Source: Echinometra lucunter (Eukaryota > Echinodermata > Echinoidea > Camarodonta > Echinometridae). From it: a DNA stretch of 64,000 bases. A program made the translations under genes and the position numbers. Position 1 is the stretch's first letter. Each line of letters opens with the position of its first letter. The notes below the pieces were generated by a model, which was given only the letters and a program-made list of their open reading frames with translations, was not told where the DNA came from and searched no databases. This document shows, piece by piece, positions 22,111-33,428 of the stretch. The stretch lies in assembly GCA_029962745.1 (NCBI GenBank), contig CM057154.1, positions 28,679,763 through 28,743,762 of the forward strand. Direction: 5' to 3'.

Positions 22111-24476
22111 GTGAGCTCTAATGGAAATTTGGAAAACCGAAATGAAAGGAAATACAAACGAACCGAGTTCCCAAGGCATCAGCATGATTAGCATGCCGTG
22201 AAATAGCGTTTAGTGGCCCAGAGTCGCGGCCAAAATGGCGTGGGCGCACCGGCGGCTAGCTAGGCTGGAACAAGTTGGGTGCGACATCGACAAGTGTCTG
22301 CGTTGATAGCGGCAGGGTCACGCTCTGCTCACATCGGCTCATTCGAACTCCTATTGCTCGAACTCATTGCATTTGCCCATGCCTGCCTATGCATATTTTT
22401 CTAGCCTGGAGAGGCATTCAGTGGTGTTATATTCTGACATGTCAGAAGATAACACCACTGAATGCCTCTCCAGGCAATATTTTTCTATTAATATCATCTT
22501 ATTTCTCAGTGTTGCGAACTTGGCTAATGGGCAGTGAAGAAGTTCACACCCCCTCCATATATTTCCATTAAATTTAGGGTTAGGATTGGGATTAGGATTA
22601 GGGTTAAGGTTAGGATTAGGGCTTGATGAAAACTGCATTACAGGGAGATATAAAGAGGTCAGCTGAAGGTAAATTAATTCCAACCTTTATTTTCATGTTT
22701 AATTTTCTCTCTTTTCTGTTGTTTCCCAGTTTTATTCATTGTATCCCATTCCCCGCCCCCCCCCCCCCCTTGGATTGAGTCTTTCAGAATTTCTTTAATT
22801 GGAATAATGGAATATAATGTTGGTGTGGCCAATTTCAAGAATTTGGCAGATTTACTTAAACAATGAAATGATCTCTTTGCGATCTTTTCACTTTCAGAAA
22901 CAGACAGCGGTTCTTCCAGCAATCCATCGTTGAGTTTTCAGGTGGTCATAAGTGGGATTAAGAAGATGTATCCAGCTGTAAAGAACATGTCCACTATGGA
23001 ATTGGATGAACTTATGAAAAGTGAAGAAGCAAAAGCAAGACTAGTCATAGTGGTAAGCCCATTATTTGCATCCAATGAAATTCCAGTTCTTCATTACAGA
23101 ATGCAGTCATGAAATTGATATCAAGTATTGTCTGCATCGTTCATTATCATAAATGCAGACATGTCAAGTCTCACGCATTAGGCGTGAGACTCCCTGCAGT
23201 GGGGGCTCTTGCTCATCCCCAAAAATCTCTTTCTCACCCCTACAGCCTATCCCCATATTGCACACATCACCTGGCGATCTCATGGTTCCCTGCCTAAAAT
23301 CTCACGCATTGTTGGTCTTTGACCTTGGCGTCTCTGTAAATGAATATCTTCTTCTTTATAAAAGCTGTTTCTGAAACTACTTGTGTAGTTTGATCAAACA
23401 ATCAAAGAGGTGTAGATCCAACATTTGTATTTTTGTTTGTTGGAGGGGTTCTCCCCTTTTTTTTGGGGGGGGGTCGCGGTGTATTTGTATAGAGTTTTTT
23501 GTTTTTTTTCCTGTTTATTACAGTTGTTGACATTACAGTCGTTGATTTTCTATCTTCTACGCACTTTGTAAAACAATTTTTTTGTTTTGTTTAGGATCTG
23601 TTTGATGAACAATGGAATGTCAGATACACAGGGCTTTGAATGTATTACTCATTACATGTATCTTTGACTCAGTTTTAATAATCATAAAATTGTACATATT
23701 GAGTCAATGTACACGATTCTATTCCTCCCCCCCCCCCTTCTCTATTATTAATCTGGAGTAGGATGCAAGACCAGAAGCTGAGTTCATTGTCAGTCACATT
23801 CCAACAGCTATCAGGATCGATCCCCAGACACAAAATATGGATGCTGTCAAGAGGGCTCTACAAGACCAACTACCAGTAGTAAGAGGTAAATTATGTAATG
23901 CAACAAACCTGGGAGACAAGTTAATGAATTCCAGTTGATTTGTATCATTTTCATTGATAATATTAGTGAGGTGGGAATTAGTCTTCATAATCATAAATTA
24001 CTGGCCGCTCTTTTGGGCAAATCATTTAAGTATGTTTGGTTTGGTGGGTTTTTATGCCTCTGCCCACTGAAGTTGGGTGCCGAAGGCATTCTGTTTTCGG
24101 GTTGTCCGTCCGTCCGTCTCTCTGTCCATCCGTCTCTCTGTCCATCCGTCTCTCCGTCCATCCGTCCGTCTGTCCCATTTTCGTTCTCGCGATAACTTAA
24201 GAACCATTTGATGGATCAACTTCAAACATATGGGAGGGACAATGATCTGATTAGATTTTGTGGTCACAAGGTCAAAGGTCATAGTGGTCATTATATTCAT
24301 AAAAATGGCTCGTTCTCTGTATGTCCATGTGATGTATTATTGTTCCTTCACAGATGACCAAGCCATTCCAGACAGGGAACCCATCCAGGTTGTGATGTAC
24401 TGTTCTGTGGGATACAGATCATCGGCACTGGCCAACAGGTTCAGGCAAGCTCTCAAGGCAGAGAGGAATAAGAGAG
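22092..24476 (+). CDS. rhodanese (sulfurtransferase) domain protein, 3' end missing in gap
   Basis: Spliced plus-strand gene: 22092-22110, 22898-23052, 23762-23885, 24354-24476. Introns are GT-AG and every junction keeps frame (phases 1, 0, 1, then 1 at the exit). The visible 140 residues start with a Ser/Thr-rich leader. A single rhodanese domain follows: helix MELDELMKSEEAKARLVIVD, the ARPEAEFIVSHIPTAIRID strand-turn (the DxRxxxEFxxxHIPxAI signature), and the active-site loop YCSVGYRS with catalytic Cys116. The six-residue CxxGxR loop is typical of sulfurtransferase-type rather than Cdc25-type members. Such enzymes carry persulfide sulfur on the Cys. The part expected next (the GG-containing strand and last helix) should lie in or after the 500-N gap. 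No membrane segment or clear targeting peptide is seen. Confidence 0.85.
22404..22475. repeat. 72-base near-perfect palindrome between 11-bp direct repeats
   Basis: The left 36 bases begin GCCTGGAGAGGCATTCAGTG. The complement of the right 36 bases matches them at 35 of 36 positions, with no loop beyond the central TCTGACATGTCAGA. ATATTTTTCTA occurs directly on both sides, which looks like a target duplication. It could fold into a single long hairpin in RNA. Confidence 0.85.
22570..22625. repeat. interstitial TTAGGG-like repeats
   Basis: Imperfect TTAGGG, TTAGGA and TTGGGA units, about nine in a row, lie within intron 1 of the rhodanese gene. The flanks differ from those of the arrays at 8.2 and 18.4 kb. 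Confidence 0.7.
22898..23052 (+). CDS. rhodanese gene, exon 2
   Basis: The acceptor is TTTTCACTTTCAG and the donor GTG|GTAAGC. The exon encodes TDSGSSSNPSLSFQVVISGI, then KKMYPAVKNMSTMELDELMK and SEEAKARLVIV. The final hydrophobic strand is the first core strand of the rhodanese fold and continues into Asp-Ala-Arg in exon 3. Confidence 0.85.
23762..23885 (+). CDS. rhodanese gene, exon 3
   Basis: The acceptor ATCTGGAGTAG has a weak pyrimidine tract but a C-rich run lies upstream. The donor is AGAG|GTAAAT. The exon encodes DARPEAEFIVSHIPTAIRID followed by a linker helix ending in QDQLPVVR. The D-x-R-x-x-x-E-F and S-H-I-P-x-A-I pattern is diagnostic of rhodanese domains. Confidence 0.9.
24030..24310. 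repeat. CCGT/CCATC-rich dispersed repeat in intron 3
   Basis: A GGTGCCGAAGGCATTCTGTT block leads into tandem CCGTCCGTCTCTCTGTCCAT-type units (about 24105-24175), followed by TTCGTTCTCGCGATAACTTA and AAGGTCAAAGGTCA. Blocks of this layout are widely dispersed in marine invertebrate genomes. That recollection is general knowledge and was not checked here. Confidence 0.65.
24354..24476 (+). CDS. rhodanese gene, exon 4 (active site)
   Basis: The acceptor TGTTCCTTCACAG and the donor AGAG|GTAATT frame the exon. It encodes DQAIPDREPIQVVMYCSVGY then RSSALANRFRQALKAERNKR. Cys116 in YCSVGYRS is the persulfide-forming residue, and the Arg at the end of the loop (CxxGxR) is retained, so the protein is predicted to be catalytically competent. 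One base is left over for the next exon, which is not visible. Confidence 0.9.
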
Positions 24477-24599
24477 GTAATTCCATGTTGCTAGTTTGGT
24501 GAGAATAAAGGGCTGGTTCCTACATATCAGTAGTGACAAATATAGATGTTACTGTAGAGTTGGTCTCTTTAAGTTTTTTGGGATGAGTTGCTGGATGCC

Positions 24600-24741
24600 T
24601 GGGTAGCAATTCATGAAGTGTCTTGTCGGTGATTTTTACTGACAAATTTGCTGTCAGCCAATCAGATGCAAGGATTTCAGTAGCTTATAGCAGTTGTCAG
24701 TAAAAATCACTGACAAGACACTTCATGCTGGATGTGCAACA
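24600..24741. mobile_element. foldback MITE (TTCATGAAGTGTCTTG family) cut by the gap
   Basis: TTCATGAAGTGTCTTGTCGG on the left is mirrored by GACAAGACACTTCATG on the right. The core is GCCAATCAGATGCAAGGATT. The right end runs into the N block. A close relative lies at 29218-29354 in opposite internal orientation. Confidence 0.8.
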
Positions 24742-25241
24742 NNNNNNNNNNNNNNNNNNNNNNNNNNNNNNNNNNNNNNNNNNNNNNNNNNNNNNNNNNN
24801 NNNNNNNNNNNNNNNNNNNNNNNNNNNNNNNNNNNNNNNNNNNNNNNNNNNNNNNNNNNNNNNNNNNNNNNNNNNNNNNNNNNNNNNNNNNNNNNNNNNN
24901 NNNNNNNNNNNNNNNNNNNNNNNNNNNNNNNNNNNNNNNNNNNNNNNNNNNNNNNNNNNNNNNNNNNNNNNNNNNNNNNNNNNNNNNNNNNNNNNNNNNN
25001 NNNNNNNNNNNNNNNNNNNNNNNNNNNNNNNNNNNNNNNNNNNNNNNNNNNNNNNNNNNNNNNNNNNNNNNNNNNNNNNNNNNNNNNNNNNNNNNNNNNN
25101 NNNNNNNNNNNNNNNNNNNNNNNNNNNNNNNNNNNNNNNNNNNNNNNNNNNNNNNNNNNNNNNNNNNNNNNNNNNNNNNNNNNNNNNNNNNNNNNNNNNN
25201 NNNNNNNNNNNNNNNNNNNNNNNNNNNNNNNNNNNNNNNNN
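24742..25241. other. assembly gap of 500 N
   Basis: A block of exactly 500 N, which looks like a conventional gap size rather than a measured length. It is flanked by a palindromic MITE on the left and a long poly-C tract (about 25269-25293) on the right, both hard to sequence. It probably hides 3' exons of the rhodanese gene and may also hide those of the minus-strand BEND5-like gene. Confidence 0.99.
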
Positions 25242-26154
25242 AAATCATTGATCTCGAACATTCTGGCACCCCCCCCCCCCCCCCCCCCCCCCCGGAAAGT
25301 ATCAGTACTAAAGCAGCCATCTCTATACATACCAAGGATACAGCCTTCTATGCAGAAAATTGTGCACGCATTGTCCAAAAAGAAAGAAATATGGATTTTG
25401 CAGTATCCGAAGTAATGAGCCCATAGGACAATAGCAAGTTTACAGGTTGCAGTATATATACTGGCAATTTTAGCAGTCCAAAATGAGTGAAATACGGTCT
25501 CTTGGCATCTAGGAGATGACTTGGCAAGGCCAAAGGTGTTTGGGATATTGAAAGTATTCACTGACTTATTTAATACCCTTGTTGGGAAGGATGAACATCG
25601 TACTTTCTGAAGTCCCTAATGCTTGCTATTATATGCCTTGTTGCAGATCCTACTACCATGCCACCTGGCTTTTACTTGTGCCAATGTGGGTATGAATAGA
25701 ATTCGCTCCGAGCATGCACATGCCAGGACTGGGCATAACCTACATGAATGAAAATATCAAGAGAATGCAACATGCAGTCGTGGTCACCCAGACCAGACAC
25801 TACCACTCATCATCAACAGCATGCTGACAAGGTTACCAGGGCGGGTCAGCTAACATCATCATGTAGCAGATGATGCCATTGCCTGGCTCTCCACTCCTGG
25901 GCCCCGTTTCATAAAACTTGTTATCAGTAACAACAGTTACTGCCACTTTTCTATGACAAATTTGCTTTCAGCCAATCAGATGTGAGAATTTCCGTAGCTT
26001 ATAAGAGTTATTGCAACTTGTTATTGATAACAAGCTTTATGAAACGGGGCCCAGACCTGTCACTTTGGCTGCAAATGTTAAACGAAAGAAGAAGCACCAA
26101 GAGTACTACAAACTCATGAGAATTCTAGAATTCTAGGCGACGGTATATTCTTAC
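25242..26154. other. region between convergent genes
   Basis: It holds a poly-C run of about 25 bases, unique-looking DNA and a MITE at 25898-26054. A possible plus-strand acceptor (CTTGTTGCAG, 25646) opens a 17-codon frame, but this does not resemble the end of a rhodanese domain and is not annotated as an exon. Confidence 0.5.
25898..26054. mobile_element. foldback MITE (GGGCCCCGTTTCATAAA family), copy 1
   Basis: CTGGGCCCCGTTTCATAAAA and the complement of the right end CTGGGCCCCGTTTCATAAAG are inverted. The interior keeps GCCAATCAGATG. Copy 2 lies at 26587-26739 with its core in the opposite orientation. The element lies just downstream of the last visible exon of the minus-strand gene. 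Confidence 0.85.
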
Positions 26155-26349
26155 CTTTGCAGACTTGATGTCTAAGCAGCATGATCTCATCTCTTAACCC
26201 CCTGACCTCCAACCTCAGCTTCTCCAGCTCAGAAAGCTCATACTCCGGAGGATACTCCCCTCCTTCGCTCCCCTCCTCCTCTTCCTCCTCACCATTCTCC
26301 ATCTCGTCTCCATGGTGACAGCTATCTGTACCTATCCCATCCGTTGAAT
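26155..26349 (-). CDS. BEND5-like gene, exon 4 (acidic run and coiled coil)
   Basis: The acceptor TTTGTCCTTCTAG and the donor AAAG|GTAAGA frame 195 bases. The exon encodes STDGIGTDSCHHGDEMENGE, a glutamate-rich run, EYPPEYELSELEKLRLEVRG and LRDEIMLLRHQVCK. The heptad pattern of L/V/I residues indicates a coiled coil, probably for dimerisation. It leaves one base for a further exon that is not seen. Confidence 0.8.
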
Positions 26350-29300
26350 CTAGAAGGACAAAGCAGTTAGGTTTTAAGTGAGAAATAGCTTCCTGTTTAC
26401 AATACTAGGAAGACAAGCCCAAATCATTCACTAACTGTGAATATTATATCCATATTGGGCATGTTTCTTCTAAATGCTGCTATTACCTCACCATACATTG
26501 GGGGCCTAACAGATTATTTCCTGAAAATTGCTCTTCAAATGCTTAATTGCTTTCAAACAGTTTCTTTCGTGCTGTAATCGCATGTCCTGGGCCCTGTTTC
26601 ATAAAACTTGTCATTAATAACAAGTTGCAATAAGTGTTATGAGCTACTGAAATCCTTGCATCTGATGGGCTGAGAGCAAATTTGTCATAGAAATGTGGAA
26701 GTTGTTACTGATAACAAGTTTTATGAAATGGGTCCCAGACCTCAAGTTTATCTTTATCCTTTGTGCTCTTCATACTCTCTAGCCATTAGCCAGCAGAATG
26801 CCAAGAAAATATTTTTTCTCTGTTGATAACATAACCTACTAGCTATGCTATTCAATTCAATTCAATTCAATTCAGTTCTGTTTGACACATATCTCAGTAA
26901 AATTCCGATGACTCAAAATCTGAGTTTACAATCATCAATATTCAAAAGCAACATTATACAAATACATATATACAAGGAAAACATATAAAACAGGGATAAA
27001 TAATTGTATACCAAATTGTTAAAATCACATTAAAAGAATTAAAAATGGCAACTGAATTTAAGCAATAAAAAAAAATCAGGCATATTCATGAATATAAAAA
27101 AGAGGGAAAGAGAAGGAAAGGGGAAAGAGAGAGGGAGAACTCAGAGAAGGAGAAGAGGAAGTGAGTGGAAGAATATAAGTACATGAGATAACAAGGCATG
27201 ACAATCATCATGGTAGTAAATATTGCAAAATATTAAAATACCTGTAGGTCTGGTCGACACGAGGTTTGTGGACATGAATGTCGACAAACAAAATGTCCCA
27301 ACATGTCGACATGGATTCCTTTTTTGTCGACAGAAAATAACCTACAAGAGGTCTGTTTAATTTATGAATTACAAATGTTGATCATTCGAAACAGACAATT
27401 TCTGTGTCTATCGTGCGTTCATTTTCTAGACATGATGGAGTTCGTATCATTTTTGCTTCTATCGTACGTCCGTTTTTAAACATAATGGAGTTTGAATAAT
27501 TTCTATTTGAACAAATCAAGAATCCCACATCCCCGCGCTTCGCATGTAAAGAAGAAAGGAAGTCAAAACAAAAAAACACGCATGTAAATAATTCTGAATC
27601 TGAATCGTAACGAGTTACGGGAAGAAAAATATCAAACAAATCTAAATCGAATCGAATCCGAATTTCGGCAATTCCTTGCAACATTAAAACCCCTGTGCGC
27701 CCGGACAGTCGGGCACAGTTGGATACCACGATTTTAGCCAGTGAAAAAAAAATCGTATTTATGTCAACATGTATGTCGAAATAAAGAATTTTTTTTACAG
27801 ACATGTCGACAGAAATAATTCCTATCGACCAGGCCCCTACCTACATGATGATTGTTTTACAGTAATATAGTTTAAGAAAGACAATTAATCTTAAACATGT
27901 TCCTTATAAGGGATACACATATCATCTTTTATGGCAGAATGGTACCCTTTCACTTAAAACATAAATATGTTGGTTGATCTCTTACATTCTCCTTCCCTGT
28001 CATCTGGAGTATCCTGGAATGCCTCCAAGTCTTGCTCATCTTGACCCGTCAAAGGTTCCTGGTCCTTACTAGACTGGGCCTGGTCCTCATTAGAAGCCCG
28101 CTTCTGTCCACCCTTTCTTTGGTTAGGAGGTGATGGCCCATCAGACCCCTCAGATTTCTTGCTTCCTCGGGAACGCTTCTGTAAAAAATAAACAGGTATG
28201 TGCAGAGAAAACCACATAATTTTAATGTCAGAAAAACATAATATCTGCATACACCATGGATCAAACTGAAAATTACTAGTTCAACTGATAATTATACAAG
28301 TTGAAAGACATGCTGGACTCTGAACTAGTCTAAATATCATAGTAAATATTACTTTCATTGTAACTTTTTGCTTATCAATACCTGAAAGCACAGCATTCAC
28401 GGATCTGCTTCTTAACAGTGACCAGTTACATGTACATGTAACTACAACTGGCTACAGAGACCTGCAAATGTATATCACCATTTATATACGTCATGATAAG
28501 CATCTCTGAAATTGATCGGTCCAATGCGCATCATGTGATAAAATACATTTCCCACCAGCTTCATGTAAATGAGCAAATTTGCCATGGAGGGTAACATCTG
28601 ACGTCACAAGCCATTAATAGCACTACTATTCACGGATACTATATACGGCGTATGACATCACACTCAAAAAGTGCGCACTAGGTTGTGAGTTGTGACAGAC
28701 AACATTAATTTGCCCATGCCTATTGTTTTAGGCAAAGACGTTTAAAATATATAGCGGTTTTAGGTACCAAAGCGTGATGATGATGTCATCATTTTGTTAC
28801 AATTCATAGAGTTGAATACACACTAACTCTATGGTTAAATTTAGATTGTGCGCAATGCAAACACTGCAATAGTGCCATAATGTTATCTAGAATTTATGTA
28901 GAATCTCTGACTTTAAGAGTGCAGATTCTGCTCTTTTACTAAAAATGGCGGATATAAACCAAATATATACAGCCGTGAGAGGGTCTGGTTAAACTATGGT
29001 GCCCTCAGTAATGCCAATGCGACTATTTTCCTTCGGGCGCATTTGCGTTACTTTGGGTACTAAAGTTTCCAACCAGACGTTCTCACGGCCGTATATATTT
29101 GTATACTGGCCACTTGTGCCGCAGCAGGATTAGTATCAAGAACTATATGATCACCAGTTTGCACATCCACTAGACCACCGCTGCATCTCAACAATACATG
29201 TATGCATCTAAAGATCTGGGGAGTGTTTCATGAAGTGTCTTGGCAGTGATTTTTACTGACAACTGTTATAAGCTAATGAAATCCTTGCATCTGATTGGCT

Positions 29301-30371
29301 GAGCGCAAATTTGTCAGTAAAAATCACTGACAAGACACTTCATGAAATGCTCCCATGTTCTTTGTGCCATCATACTGTACATATGATCGAATGGCTTAGA
29401 AAGATTGAGGCCAAAGAATAGCAATTCTGAAAGTTGAAAGTGAATATTTTCTTTTCTCATCTACATAACTTTTCTTACCTTTATTCAGTCTCCTCTTCCT
29501 CTTTTCTTCTCCTTCTCAAATGCTGTGAGAAGGTTTCATTTGGATTTAGACACAGTAATACTTCACAAATCATGGCAAGCTCACCTTTTCATCTCCACTG
29601 GATCTCCCAACATCAGTGTCCGTTTCATCATCACTCTCATACAATCGTTTCTTGGGGATCCTCCTGCGCTTTCCAGAGACCACCAGGTTATTCTGTTCCT
29701 TCTGGGACGTCATATCATGAAGTGCTTTCTTCAACTCTGATTCTTTATCTGTATATACGCATGAAAAATATAGAGACTAGTCATTACTCTATTCGATGAT
29801 CTCTGTCACAAATATAACAAACAAGGTACTTATATAAGCATACTAAAACTATGTGTATATACTACATGTATACATAGATGTGCAGTTGCTTCTGGGTACT
29901 TCCTGGTTAGAAATTATTCTCCTATATATTCTACTCAAGCAGCTTCAGTTTACTGTCAACTATAATTGAGAAGATGCATGAAAAAAAAGGCCGAGTATGG
30001 TACATGTAAAATACTAGTACACAGTTTATATATAACAGATATTCATTGGTATGGGTGAGCATAGATGAGCTAAGGAAGAGTGGTACAATAACAAAAAATA
30101 AATTATAAAAATGAAACACACATACATGTATGAAAATAATTTAAGAATTCAACAACAAAGAGATACAGAGACAGAAAGGACAGACAGAGAGAGAGAGAGA
30201 TAGATAGAGAGAGAGAGACCATGGAGCAAGAAAAAGGGAGAGAGATAGGGGGAGCAGAGATGGAAGAGAGAGAAGAGGAAGAAATACCTACACGTAGATC
30301 AAAAGAGTGACAGTATTTAAGAGGGGGGGGGAGGAGAAGGAGAGTGACATATACACTCCCCCCCCCCCAAA

Positions 30372-30417
<46 letters not shown>

Positions 30418-33363
30418 TTATAAAATAATAATGATAAAAATAAATAAATAGATACATAAATAAACAAATAAATAAATATAATATACAAAATAGGGGGAAG
30501 AGAGAAAGAAAAGGCAAAAATGTGACATACATGTACATTTACTGTTCCCTACGCATGTATGCAAACAAACAATGTTACCAGTACGTTATGCATGCGCACT
30601 CTGTGTGTACAAATCTGTGCAATGCAAACTGTACATGATGTATGTAATTCAGTATCAAAAATCAATTCAATTTGAGAAGATAAAGTGGGTTACTTACTTA
30701 CTTGTAAGAAAAGAGATTGGCAAAGAACAATTAGCACTGCCCGTACTTTTACATTTATGGCATACAATGATTCACGCTAGAAGTACTTGTACATGTGTAT
30801 ACGTATGTACATATAAATGTATTATAGACATCAAACAAGTAAAGACATTTTCACAAATACAATGCGTCATATACATGTAGGCTATCTTCCTTAATTTCGT
30901 TCATGAAAATACAAAATACTGCATATGTACAGTGTACTCATTTATATACTGTAACAAAAAATAATTCATTGCAAATTGGAATACGATATAATTTGTGTTA
31001 TGATTCACAGAATACATTTCACAGACCTGGAATGTGAGTACATGTATTACTGGAACACATGTTACTTCTCTTAACCGTCAAGTCCATCGCTTCCATTCTG
31101 TTTTATATATCCCACAACACAACGGTAAATGTGTGGATCCAATAGTACAACGGCTAGTTTGCACACGTGCAAATTGAAGCTATCATATATAATATGCAGA
31201 GAATATTATGATGCACTATACTGTATTTGAAAAATTAGATGCAGCACTATCTTAAACAGTAATACATGTAAACTATTCCTCCTTCAGATGTATACACAAT
31301 CAGGAATTGTGTGTGTGCACTCCTTGCAAAGATAGAATACATAATTCAAAGATGAGCTGAGGAAGAGAATATATTCCAACACACTAGCCATACACTAACT
31401 ACACAATAATTCTTACCCTCCCTGAGTATTCAGCTGCAAGAGAGAGAAATATACCGCCTCTCTTTTGTTCTAAGATATTCCAAGACTTCAGACTGCTCCC
31501 AAAATATTGAAAGTAGTTTGTAAGTTACAGTGTCTTCTTTTCTTATGCAAATTCAGCCCCAGGTGATAGAAAAGTTCCCAGGTGAGTAAATTTCAGACAT
31601 GCACACTTTCCAATCTAGAGCAATGTCTGAATGGACATGAACATGTATGTGTATGAACACAGGATACATGGGTGTCGAGTACTAGTAATATGCAATACAC
31701 ACTATAGCATGTGTGTGTATTATAACATAGGTCATGGAGTATTATGGCAATATGGGGAAGGGGTGGGATATGAGTCAATTTTCCTTAGAATATTGTTCAG
31801 TGGCAATAATGTATTACCGGTAAACCAAAAAGATTCGACATGAATATTAACATTCATGTCATAGAGACAATGAAAATTAAATAATGCTGGCAAAACCATC
31901 TTATACCTTACTTTACAATTGCGCGAGTCAGTTTAGCAGCTTAATTAATACAAAAGGATTAACATGCAGTATTGTCATTCATGAACATGGCACTGTTTCA
32001 TGTAGTCTAGGCAAAGTATATGTTGTTGTCCACCATACAATCGACTTAAAGACCGCATCGATAGTTACAAATAGTAAATGATTATTCAATATTCTTAAAG
32101 GGGATACAACATACGTCATCAAAATATGAAATACAAAACAATCTTTAATTTCTTATTTGATAAATATTGACTGTTTCAATTCTTTACCCATTCTTTCTCA
32201 TAAGAAATAGATCGTGGAGTTAGTAGGAAGGCATGGGATATACAGTAAAAAGCATACGACGTACATATATGATAGGTTTACATGTCCTCAAGTCTATCTT
32301 AAAAAACATTTTTAAACTTGCAATAAGAATATGGCAATATGGTTCTTTAATTGCTTGTGAAGTTTTGGCAATCTCATCATGCTCCTCTGCTCATGTAGTC
32401 ATTTGTATCATCAAAAAATACATGTAAAACACTAACATTGATGAGGTATAAAAATGAAACAGTATGTTACTAAATTAGCATATATGTACATGTACACACT
32501 GTATGCTTCCAATAAATATATTCCACTCACTTATCCGGAAAAGATTTCATGGTTAACAAGCCATTGCATGTCACTACATTTCTAACATCAGTTCATGGAA
32601 ATAATGCCGTATACATGTAAGTTACACAAATCTATAGATTTACAGACTTGTAGTTACATACGTACTTGTACTTAAGGTGCAGGGGTACACATACAATGTA
32701 GTTCCAGTCTATTGAAAAGGAGTAACCTATCAGTACATTTGTATTAATGAATAATGGTGAAAGGGTAGGGCTGCCTTTGCAATGATTCATATATTAACAA
32801 TGAAATATGCTTAATTCCACTTTTCTTAATTAAAATCAAAATATAAAATATCTCTTTTCTCTATTTTCATGATATCTTCTGGCAATCTCAAATGTACCTA
32901 TATACTATGCAAAATCATCTAGTATTTGCAATATTTTAAGGACATAATGTAATAAAAAGTGTATGTTCTAGAAAATCAATATTTAGGCAAGATGTTCAGC
33001 CTCTACTTTGTATTAAACTTTAGAAAGTTTCAATATTCAACTTCACACCTAAATGTATATATTCAAACATTCATCCTGTTGTTTTACAATTTACATAAAA
33101 TTATTATTTGTGCACAAGTTCAATAAAATTTTGATCAGTTTGAATTTGAAAGAAAATACAGAAAAATTTTGATAATGTGATTAAGACCCAAGATATAATT
33201 GGAGTACATATGTTCACTTTCAATTTTCAGTGAACTTAAGAAAAGTATCAATCAGATTGGTGTTGGTGTTTTTGTATTTATTTGTTTTTTTATACATCAC
33301 TATCAAGGTGCAGATCTACATATATACAATGTAGATCTGCATGAGGGCCTTCATTAATTTGAG

Positions 33364-33428
<65 letters not shown>

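Larger units (their letters stand above)
22111..22897. other. intron 1 of the rhodanese gene
   Basis: It contains an AAAATGGCG motif near 22232, the 72-base palindrome at 22404-22475, TTAGGG-like repeats at about 22570-22625 and a poly-C run near 22754-22769. Confidence 0.65.
26350..27985. other. intron of the BEND5-like gene with three repeats
   Basis: It contains the MITE at 26587-26739, a LINE-tail-like fragment at 26846-27175 and the foldback element at 27243-27845. No exon is visible. Confidence 0.65.
28179..29584. other. intron of the BEND5-like gene with two MITEs
   Basis: It contains foldback elements at 28960-29101 and 29218-29354 and otherwise unremarkable AT-rich sequence. Confidence 0.65.

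Noticed and set aside
24694..25561. Open frames of 185-284 codons across the N block
   Set aside because: They exist only because N was translated as unknown residues. The flanking parts contain homopolymer translations.
25647..25698. Possible last exon of the rhodanese gene after CTTGTTGCAG
   Set aside because: The phase fits, but the 17 residues do not resemble the end of a rhodanese domain, and the intervening domain part is missing.
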